Shown here: positions 55,568 to 64,000 of the stretch, in pieces | Layout: every line of letters begins with the position of its first letter | How positions within the stretch are numbered: position 1 is the first letter of the stretch | Assembly (NCBI GenBank): GCA_014529385.2 | Contig: CM043959.1 | Coordinates: 63,193,753-63,257,752 of the forward strand | Source: Adiantum capillus-veneris | Lineage: Eukaryota > Streptophyta > Polypodiopsida > Polypodiales > Pteridaceae | Length of the DNA stretch: 64,000 nucleotides | Direction of reading: 5' to 3' | Notes under the pieces: model-generated | What the model was told of the DNA's origin: nothing | The model's input: only the letters and a program-made list of their open reading frames with translations | The model's database searches: none | Made by a program: the position numbers and the translations under genes

Positions 55568-56340
55568 GTGTATCGCATTTTTTTCGCTGTGTAAATTGCT
55601 CAAAGAGCACATACTACCAGCTGATAATGTGATGTCAGATTCCTGAGAGGAAGCAAGAAAGATCTTGTGAAACTTGGGGATGGATGACAGTTCGATTCAC
55701 GCTTGTCCTAGCGACTGCATTCTTTTCAGAGGGGAATACATAGACATGGAGAAGTGTCCAAAATGTGATTCGGAGAGATATCGAGTAGATCTCCACGGAA
55801 CAAAAAATCCACAAAAAGTTTTGCAACATTTTCCTCTGCTTCCTCGCATCAAGAATCTCTTTGAATGTAAGTCCATGGCCGCCCTGGCATCATGGCATGA
55901 GGAGAATAAATCTTCGGATGGTGTGCTACGGATTCCGGCAGGTTGCACAGCCTGGAAACATATAGACGAAACATGGACGAATTTTGCCAGGGAAGCTCAA
56001 AATCTGCACCTATGCATGGCTATGGATGGCGTAAATCCATTTGGTCAAAGATCAACATCTTATAGTGTATGGCCCGTTGTCATCGTCAACTAAAACATTC
56101 TCCCGTGGTTGACTACCAAGAAGGGGCACCTGTGGCTAAGCTTGATTGTGCCGGGGCGGTATAAAGTGAAGAATATGGATGTGTATCTTCGTCCACTAGT
56201 GGAAGAGCTACAACAATTGTGGATTGACATAGAAGTGGTAGATATGAGTCGACACACAGGTTGACAGAATGCTTTGATCAAAGGTATTCTAATGTGGACC
56301 ATGCATGACTATCCCAGACTAACAGAATGCTCAGGTGATT
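55568..56340 (+). pseudogene. E10 TNP2-type transposase, catalytic part
   Basis: Reads KLLKEHILPADNVMSDS, TGA, EEARKIL, TGA, NLGMDDSSIHACPSDC. Then ILFRGEYIDMEKCPKCDSERY (a Cys-rich metal-binding pattern), VLQHFPLLPRIKNLFECK, LCMAMDGVNPFGQRS (the catalytic Asp in the D-G-x-NPF motif), YSVWPVVIVN, one stop, and NILPWLTTKKGHL...IVPGRYKVKNMDVYL, PLVEELQQLW. This order is characteristic of CACTA TNP2/TNPD transposases (Transposase_21 family), which excise and insert the element. Open part 55674-56093 is 139 codons; three TGA/TAA stops and a break near 56.27 kb disrupt it. Confidence 0.88.
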
Positions 56341-57560
56341 TACACTCAAACTCAAACACTATAAATCTTGGTTTTTCTCAAGCTTATCTATTGTCATGTG
56401 TATACACGTAGGGCTTCAAATAAGCGGATACAGATCATGTATCACATGTGGACCTAGACTGAATGCATGTTGAACGCCCTCATTGAAGAAGAAAATCTAC
56501 GAAGGTCATCATGCGTATCTTCCAGAGAATCATGTGTTACACGACGGCTTTTTGGGAAGAGAGCCACCGAGGATGTCTGCAGAAGCGTGGTTAGAGCAGA
56601 AGGAGATGTGTGACGGTTTGCCCCCAGGGATGAAGAGACTCTCTCTATGGTACGAGTTACCATATTCGCCTTGACTCATGATCAATCACTTGCTCAATCC
56701 AATGCACATATTCAAGAATGTGGGTAATTTGCTATGGGACCATCTGACCGGCAAGAAAGATACTTTGGGAGCCAGGGTTGACCTTAGAAATGTGGATCGT
56801 ATGGAGCAATATTGGCCGCAGACAGCATCAGATGGATCAACAAAACTCCCTAAATTGCCATGGATTTTGACAAGATCCCAAGAATGCAAAGTAAAAGAGA
56901 CCATTTCATCTATGCGGACCCCCACTGGCGTAATGCACTCACTTTGAACGTGTTTCACTAAAGAAGGAAAGCTTACCGGTTTGAAGTCACACGACTGGCA
57001 TAAAATGTGTTAGGTATGTTTGAAGTGAAATATATCATAGTGGGGATTGTGTAACAAATTCGTGTGTGGACTTTAATATCATTGCTAGATGTGTTTTGCA
57101 GTTTATTTTATTGGTGGCCATTGAGGGATGTTTGTCTCCTGACGTCCATAACACAATCTATAAACTTGCGAAGTTGGTGCAATGGATCTCACAAAAGGAG
57201 ATCAATGTAGACTCCATACCATTCGCCAAACTAAACGCTGCAGAGTACATGTTTGAGAAACACTTTCCTACTACCATGCTAACCATTTAGGTGCATCTTC
57301 TTTTTCACATAGTTGATGAGGTGGAAATAGCTGTCATAGTACATTCCAGATGGATGTTCTTTTTACAACGTTTCATGAAAATACTTAAGGGATATGTGCA
57401 TCAAAAGGCACGTCCGAAGGGTAGCATGGCAAAAGGTTGACTGGTACCAGAGTGCCTAGTTTACATTGGAGAGTGGCTACGCGGATTTGATAAAGCCCGG
57501 GACACGCTATGGAGAACCATAGATGATGAGCGCATATCTGGGATTTCCATGTGAAACCTC
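56341..57560 (+). pseudogene. E10 transposase, C-terminal region
   Basis: Pieces in shifting frames: HHAYLPENHVLHDG, REPPRMSAEAWLEQ (zinc/His-rich after the core), INHLLNPMHIFKNVGNLLW, DHLTGKKDTLGARVDL, FNIIARCVLQFILLVAIEG, AKLNAAEYMFEKHFPTTMLT and VHLLFHIVDEVEIA..HSRW. FMKILKGYVHQKARPKGSMA follows. The HLVDE...VHSRWM...YMK.LKG...RP.GSMA pattern is the domain that follows the catalytic region in plant CACTA transposases (DUF4218-like). Many stops and frameshifts; possible introns at about 57.0-57.07 kb may account for some breaks. Confidence 0.8.
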
Positions 57561-58640
57561 GGTGTTGAGAAGAAGATGGCTCGGAATATCTAGAGGCTAA
57601 AATCAATCAATTTTGCATGCTTCACAATCCAGTGATGCAAAAGTGGATTTCACAATATGAGGATGCAAAGCAAGAGCGACAAAGGCTATGGATCGAGTGG
57701 AGACGGGGAAGACGACCACCGATGCATTATCTGGCGGGTCTAGAGAGCCTACCAATATTCATGAGCTTAAGATGGTCGCACAACCAATTGAAAAGCGCAC
57801 AACAGTGCGGTGAAGAAGTGACTAGGGAGGAATGGGAGTACTCTCGGGGTTGCGCGACCAAGGTAAGTTTGCAATGTACCACTAGTGACTTTCTAGATGT
57901 TTGAACGGCCACTCCTAATCTTTTTTGGTTGTAGTATAAGTCATACACAGTAGCATGGTGTAAAGGCCGATATTTTAGGGTGAAACGGATCGACAAAGAG
58001 CATTTTACTCAACATTGTGGAATCCTGGCTAAATTTGAACAGTCTAGTCGACGATGGATCCTGTGGTGGTGGAACTCACTTACTTCGTCATGCATCAAGA
58101 TATTTTGAGGATCGATTATAGAGGATTTTTTTTCGATTTGTTCGACGTGCAATGGTTCAAGATAAACATGGAGGGTTGCAACGCTATTGTGCGTAGAGGA
58201 GAGTCTAGTTTCCTTGAGGTGGATTCAACTAAAAAAATGGACCGACCTAAGAGACACTTTCGTACTGCGTGAGCATCGTGAACAAGGAATTTATGTGCTT
58301 GGAAGCTCTCATGTAAGTTATGTGGCTCTGAGAAGTGATATTTCATTGTACAAAGTTTGCATCAAACTGGTGGTACGTCATAGAGGTAGCCCCTTGTAGT
58401 GGATGGACGTATGAAGGCTACCATGTGCCAATCACAACAGCATCAATGGAGGAGATTGGAGAAGATGCTTAGTCAGAAGCCCTTGAGGTGGTGCCAGACG
58501 ATCATCAAGCTGCTACTCTCTATGGGGTGCATGCAGAGGATCTACAAAATGAAACTGAGGACATTTGCCTAAACGGAGAGCTCTATATAGATATAGCGAG
58601 TTATGTTGAGCTATGCGAGGATGAGAGAGAGACCTCTTAA
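57561..58640 (+). pseudogene. E10 transposase, last domain (DUF4216-like)
   Basis: FACFTIQ and MLHNPVMQKWISQYEDAKQ open a region with many Arg and Trp (57617-57904, 95 codons). YKSYTVAWCKGRYFRVKR and the segment FVMHQDILRIDYRGFFFDLF, DVQWFKINMEGCNAIVRRGE and DTFVLREHREQGIYVL follow. In CACTA proteins a domain with I.LDY.....VLFKC.WVD and EPF.LA.Q..QVFY closes the protein, and this corresponds. An acidic tail (EEIGEDA.SEALEVVPDDHQ) ends at about 58640. Frameshifted at 57.9 and 58.2 kb. Role in transposition unknown. Confidence 0.7.
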
Positions 58641-58933
58641 AGCCACAAACCTTGTATTTGAATAATTTTGCTCCGTTTTATAATATATATTGTATTCACG
58701 TAGCTATACTAGAGGAATTTAAATTGTGTTTAATCGTCATTGCGTCCACTCCAGGTATGTTCTCACAAGCAGGGACACTCCTCGGTGTGTTGTGAAAGTT
58801 TGATATGCCGACCAGCACTGCGCTCTGAGTGTGATGGAGATTGAGGCTGCAATCACGAAGGAGGTGATCCGTCTGTGCTCATAGATGCTGCTCCTCCCTC
58901 CACTAGGCCTAGTTGATTGGATGAAAGAGACGC
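58641..58933. other. DNA between E10 coding region and E11
   Basis: About 290 bp with no recognisable motif. The E10 3' inverted repeat (CTTGTAGTG) is not found. E11 starts abruptly at 58934 with TGGAGAGG. Confidence 0.5.
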
Positions 58934-60613
58934 TGGAGAGGAAGAATGGGGAGCACACCCAACAAACAAACAGCTGCCCCTACATAGCTCAGGGTATTCA
59001 CAACATCCCTATCCTCTCAAAAACACCTTTAAAAAAAGCAACTCACATAAGCAGGGCCTCGCCTACACTTTGCGCAACGCACACACGACTTGGACAATTG
59101 CTAAGCAGCGATCACACCGATCTTGCACAACTGAACACCTTTCTCTCTTTCTCTCTCACACACGCAGGGGGCCCGGGGGGGCACACACTCACACACCGTG
59201 GCACCACACACCCTGGAGACGAGCAAAGAAGAAAGGGGGGAGAGACGATGCCAAAAAATCGACAACGACAACTTCTTTACACACCATGTACAAAACTCAT
59301 ATAGCCTGCTCTAGGTCGCACCATGGCCATCACCAATCTGTACAGAGGGGCATGCACTCCCCTCACCACTCGACTCCGTCGGCACATACCTCGACAGAAA
59401 CATCCACCACTCGCTTCACTTCGGCAACAACTTTTCCTCTTGGCAACCTTCGCTAATTGCCTCTCTTGCAAGGCCTTTGCTCTTTCGAGCCACTTCGCAG
59501 ACCATGCGTGCCGATGCCGGCCGCACGAAGTCTCTCTCTTTTCTCAATTTTCAATTCTCCTCCTCCTTCCCCAAGAAAAAGGCTCCCGCTCAAAAACGCT
59601 GTCCCTCTTTTTTCTTTCTTTTTTCCCCTTTTACTTTTTCAAGGCCAAGAAAAAATTCTTTTTTTTGGCAATTGCCCCCGCCCTACTGTTCTCACTTAAG
59701 CCTCCCCTAAAAAAACAAGGTTTGAACTTCTTTTTTTCAGTTTTCCCATCTTGAATCCAGCCACCCTTTTACCTTTCTTTTTCAATTCACAAGCAAAGGG
59801 GTTTTAGTCTTCACTTCCATGCACCGATGCTTTTTACTCGCACATGCTTGTCGGCCACCCGTTCGGTCTTGCCATACCGAATTCCATCTCGTTGAAGCCA
59901 TATGCAGCTGTCTCCCATCCTCGAATGGTGACCCATAATGCTGAAAAAACCCCGATCCACCTTTTTTTCTTGGTTGTCTACGAGCTTGGCTTAGACGTAT
60001 CCTACGTCCACAACTCTGATCAACGAGCCGTAAACTCCGGTTGACTTTCCATATTGCATGCCACTTTGTAGAACTTTGGGGAGCTCAAAAAAACTTATGT
60101 CGATGCGCCTACCAACGTGTCCTGGTGAGCACATACCCGATCCTCGATAATTATTCCACAGGCCATAACTTGCTCGTTCGAGACCCGGTTGACAATCGAA
60201 AAAGACCGGCATGCTCCACAACTCGAGCTTTACAAGGATACCCACTGACTCTAGTTTTGTCCACCTGTCTGTACTTGTGCTGTCCGTCGGGATCTGCAAA
60301 GCCTTCCACATTTGAACCAGCACATCTTCCACCACGTGGCCCCATTTAACGAGCCGTCTAGATGGGCTTTTAGAGTATCTTGAACACTACACTCCAGGAC
60401 ACATTCCCACATTTTGGACACCTTGACCTGCCATCTCAATTATCCCAATTTGGAGGGCCTCCTTAGCCTAAAAAACCACTATAAGCATATATTTCAGTTG
60501 CCACTCTCTTGCCCAGGGCCTTCATACCTGCTTTAGCCCTTTATCATGCACCTGTCAGCATACGTAGCACTGCACTGTACACTTTCAAGCACGGACCATC
60601 TTTGGTTGCACCA
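58934..60613 (-). repeat. E11 LTR copy 1 (1680 bp)
   Basis: Starts TGGAGAGGAAGAATGGGGAG and ends TTTGGTTGCACCA on the plus strand. Aligns with 61231-62932. C/T-rich with several chance open frames (for example 59323-59754, Phe-rich). No microsatellite as long as in E4. Confidence 0.9.
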
Positions 60614-61230
60614 TCATTGCCCACCCCCTTGTTGAACATTCATGTTCAACCACAAACAGGCTTATTGCACTAAAAATACTACCCCACCAAAACAAACTCT
60701 CTACACATCACTAAACCACCTAATATATATACAAAACCTGGCATCTGCTACCCGTTGCCTTTGTTCATGCAGGTTGCCCAACCCCTTGCTTCACAACCTG
60801 GACACCGCCTGGGTCAAACACTTGGCATTGGTCATGCCCATCCACCTACAACATGCTCACATAGTGATGCATCCCAACGCACACCCAATCATCCACATAA
60901 GATGCCCTCTGCATGCTTCCACTGCTCCGAATGTCCATAGGAATGTTGTCCACTTCTAAAAAAAAATCATCAAAAGCACAACCACTCTCCAAGTGAACAT
61001 CATCATTCACATTGGGCATACGATCATTGACACGGAACATATCGTGCCTTCGCTACCAACCATATAAAGTGAGATTCTCCTCAATCAAATCCTGCACACC
61101 TGCTCGACAGTCCACTACACAGATGTGTTTATCATCATCCCCTTCAACCACCTTCAAACACTTTGCCACATTTTTGCTTACACATCACCAAGGAGCAATC
61201 AATTTTCTCCTCAGTGGGGGCACCAAAAGA
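60614..61230 (-). pseudogene. E11 internal region 1, deleted Gag-acidic ORF remnant
   Basis: 617 bp only. The open part 61040-60846 (VNDDVHLESGCAFDDFFLEV, DNIPMDIRSSGSMQRASYVD) corresponds to 63407-63084 in internal region 2. The primer-site sequence TGGTGCCCCCACTGAGGAGA (minus strand, 61206-61225) abuts the LTR. Most of the Gag coding sequence is missing. Confidence 0.7.
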
Positions 61231-62932
61231 TGGAAAGGGGGAATGGGAAATACAGCCAACACACAAACAACTTTCCCTACATAGCTTAGGGAATTCATAG
61301 CACCCCTGTCCTCTCAAAAAAACCTTCAAAAAAAGCAACTCACACTAACAGGGCCTCGCCTACACTTCGCCCAATGCACACACGACTTGCACAATTGTTA
61401 AGCAGCGATCATACCGATCTTGCCCGCTTCCAACTCTTCCACAAATGAACACCTTTCTCTATTTCTCTCTTACACACACAGGGGCCCTGGGGGACGCACA
61501 CGCTCACACACTGTGGCACCACACACCCTGGAGACGAGCAAAGAAGAAAGGGAAGAAGGGGTGAGAGACGACGCCAAGAAATCGACAATGACAGCTTCTT
61601 TACACACCATGTACAAAATTCATATGGCCTGCTCTAGGTCGCACCATGGCCATCATCAATCCGTACAGAGGGGCATACACTTCCCTCACCACTCGACTCT
61701 GTCGACACATACCTCGATGGGAACATCCACCATTGGCTTCACTTCGGCAACAACTTTTCCTCTTGGCAGCCTTCGCGGACTGCCTCTCTTGCAAGGCCTT
61801 CACTCTTTTGAGCCGCTTCGTAGACCATGTGTGTTGACGCCGAGCGCACAAAGTCTCTCTTTTCTCAATTTTCAATTCTCCTCCTCCTTCCCCAAGAAAA
61901 AGGCTCCTGCTCGAAAACGTTGTCCCTCCTTTTTCCTTCTTTTTTCCCCTTTTACTTTTTCAAGGCAAAGAAAAAATTCCTTTTTTTGGCAATGGCGACG
62001 CGCGCTATTGTTCTTGCTTAAGCCTCCCCTTCAAAATAAGGTTTGAACTTCTTTTTTTCCCTTCTTCCCCCCTTGAGTCCAGCCACTCTTTTACCTTTCT
62101 TTTTCAATTCACAAGCAAAGGGGTTTTAGTGTTCACTTCCATGTACCGGTGCTTTTTACTCGGCCATGCTTATTGGCCACCCATTTGATCTTGCCATACC
62201 AAATTCCATCTCGTTGAAGCCATATCCAGTTGTCTCACATCCTTAAATGGCAACCCATAATGCTGAAAAAACCCGATCCACCTTTTTTTCTCGATTGTTC
62301 GTGAGCTTGGCTTGGACATATCCCGACGTCCCACAACTCTGATCAGCGAGCTGTAAACTCCGATTGACTTTCCATATTGCATGCCACTTTTTAGAACTGT
62401 GGCGAGCTCAAAAAAACTTATGTCCGTGTGCCTACCAGCGTGTCCCAGTGAGCATATACCCGATCCCCGGCAAATATTCCACAAGCCATAACTTGCTCGT
62501 TCGAGACCCAATTGACAATCCGAAAATACCAGCATGCTCCACAACTCAAGCTTTACAAGGATACCCATTCTAGTTTTTTCCACCTGTCTGTCCCTGCGCT
62601 GTCCGTCAAGATTTGCAAAGCCTTCCACATTTGAACCAGCACATCTTCCACCACGTGGCCCCGTTTGATGAGCCGTCTGGATGGGATTCTAGAGCATCTC
62701 AAACACTACACTCCAGGACACATTCCCACATTTTGGACACCTTGACCTGCTATCTCAATTATCCCAATTTGGAGGGCCTCCTTAGCCTAAAAAATCACTT
62801 TAAGCATACATTTCAGCTACCACTGTCCTGCCCAGGGCCTTCATACCTGCTTTAGCCCTTTACCATGCACCTGTCAACATACGTAGCACCGCATTGTGCA
62901 CTTCCCAGCACGGACCAACTTTGGTTGCACCA
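61231..62932 (-). repeat. E11 LTR copy 2 (1702 bp), shared by two internal regions
   Basis: Starts TGGAAAGGGGGAATGGG and ends CTTTGGTTGCACCA. It serves as 5' LTR for internal region 1 and 3' LTR for internal region 2. Confidence 0.9.
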
Positions 62933-63083
62933 TCATTGCCCATCCCTTTGTTGAACATTCATGTTTAACCACAAACAGGCTTATTGCACTAAAAAAACTA
63001 CCCCACCAAAACAAACTCTCTGCACATCACAAAACCACCTAATATATGTACAAAACCTGGCATCTGCTACCCGTTGCCTTTGT

Positions 63084-64000
63084 TCATGTGGGTTGTTCAA
63101 CCCCTTGCTTTACAACATGGACACCGCCTGGGTCAAACACTTGGCATTGGTCACGCGCATCCACCTGCAACATGCTCACATAGTGCTGCATCCTAGCGCA
63201 CACCCAATCATCCACATAAGCTACCCTCGGCATGCTTCCACTGCTCCCAACATCCATAATCATATTGTCCACTTCTAAAAGAACACCATCAAAAGCACAA
63301 CCACTCTCCAAGTGTACATCATCATTCACAGTGAGCATACCATCGAACATATCGTGCCTTCTCTCCCAGCCATATAAAGTGAGATCCTCCTCAATCAAAT
63401 CTTGCACCTGCTCGACAGTCCACTACACAGCTGTGTTTATCAGCATCCCTTTCAACCACCATATGCAAACTTCCTTTGACAACTCAAACAAGTCTACACC
63501 CTTGGACTTTTCCTCATGCTTAAAAGAACCACTCCGCTTAGCGGGCAACCCTTTCAACATAGGCACCCCGATCACCATCACTTCCATACTCACATCCATA
63601 CCTGCCTCTGTCGGCACCACCATAGTATTAGACTTTTGCTCTCTCAAAGAAACCGCTAGAAGCTGTAGAGGGACAGACCCTCGTATCACTTGCATTTTGG
63701 TCAAAGCTTTCCCAGCAACAAGCACCTGTGTCTCTTCATCCATTTCACCCATGGGGTCATCAAAATCCCAATCAGCTTCATCTTCAATGCATTCCTGGCC
63801 AAAAGAACCTATATCCAAGGCACTACCCATGCAATCCATAGGTGATTGAAACTGCTCTTCCCTTTGATCAGTATTTGACACCTCTTGCCTGTCATATTCT
63901 TCAACCTGTTCTTCTTTCTTAGCCACAACAACACTCTCCTTCTTGGGAAACCATTGTATCTGTCGTACAATCAAAGCACCTTCCAAAGCTACCTTGATGA
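63084..64000 (-). pseudogene. E11 acidic ORF (E4-like), partial
   Basis: The minus strand from the window edge gives an acidic protein (DQREEQFQSPMDCMGSALDI, CIEDEADWDFDDPMGEMDEE, then FELSKEVCIWWLKGMLINTA) up to a TAG at 63423, followed in a new frame by QDLIEEDLTLYGWERRHDMF, VNDDVHLESGCAFDG and VLLEVDNMIMDVGSS. KEVC.WWLKGMLI..AV and VQDL..EDL.L..WE are shared with E4 (16.1-16.6 kb). No Gag capsid part is seen before the window ends. Function unknown; conservation between two diverged families argues that the region was selected. Confidence 0.7.

Larger units (their letters stand above)
54412..58933 (+). mobile_element. E10: CACTA (En/Spm) DNA transposon, 3' end not seen
   Basis: Starts CACTACAAGAGG, the CACTA terminal inverted repeat form, preceded by a possible 3-bp target TCA. 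The first ~170 bp hold short direct and inverted copies of GCGTCGCTAT/ATAGCGACG, as in CACTA subterminal regions. A TNP2-type transposase follows on the same strand (54962-58640) with stops and frameshifts. The matching 3' terminus is absent because E11 begins at 58934. The element was probably non-functional before or soon after that event. Confidence 0.85.
58934..64000 (-). mobile_element. E11: relative of E4 in LTR-internal-LTR-internal array (runs off window)
   Basis: Two LTRs (58934-60613, 1680 bp; 61231-62932, 1702 bp) with the same terminal bases as E4 (TGGTGC/CAACC...TCTCCA-type in element orientation) are separated by 617 bp. A second internal region starts after 62932 and runs to the window end. 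Both internal regions begin with the same sequence (CATTGCCCA.CCC.TTGTTGAACATTCATG). The first ends with the E4-type primer site. Such arrangements come from LTR-mediated recombination between copies or tandem insertion. Coding remnants belong to the same Gag-plus-acidic protein type as E4. Confidence 0.85.

Overview
This window reads as transposon-dense heterochromatin of a land plant. The evidence is Ty3/gypsy retrotransposons of the Tat-like and chromovirus types, tRNA-iMet primer sites, TRIM-like short-LTR elements, a CACTA (En/Spm) transposon with a TNP2-type transposase, and long (CT)n/(GA)n microsatellites. I recognise no intact host gene, rRNA, tRNA or CRISPR array. The species cannot be named from this sequence. 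Nearly all coding traces are decayed, many by point changes that create stops.

Layout, using local names E1-E11. E1 is a Tat-like gypsy element on the minus strand (33.45 to 2.04 kb), cut inside gag by E2. E2 is a chromovirus on the minus strand (6529-32823) with 1.44-kb LTRs. Its 3' LTR carries E3 (7798-10825), a short-LTR TRIM-like element. Its reverse transcriptase is split by E4 (13888-28802), a 2-kb-LTR element that encodes only Gag plus an acidic extension. E4's gag is in turn split by E5 (17874-26662), an element with one long Gag-zinc-knuckle-protease-'WVPK' reading frame and no polymerase or integrase. The stack is four deep and can be traced from target-site duplications, LTR pairs and reading frames that resume on the far side of each insertion.

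From 33.5 kb the polarity flips. E6 is a plus-strand relative of E1, with gag at 33.5-34.25 kb and a post-integrase ORF at 52.85-54.41 kb. E7 is a plus-strand gypsy element of a different lineage (34.25-52.85 kb), interrupted by E8 (35064-37428, TRIM-like, same family as E3) and by E9 (40544-51080, minus strand). E9 resembles E5 in architecture and has a leader built of ~290-bp repeats, each centred on a palindrome. E10 is a CACTA element starting at 54412, inserted into E6. E11 (58934 to the window end) is a relative of E4 in an LTR-internal-LTR-internal arrangement. The first 2 kb hold no recognisable element, only one short candidate exon.

E1, E2 and E7 once carried full gag-pol sets. E3, E4, E5, E8, E9 and E11 lack visible reverse transcriptase and integrase and would have depended on other elements. 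LTR lengths, direct repeats and frame phases were read by eye and by coordinate arithmetic. Family names rest on remembered motif patterns, not on searches.
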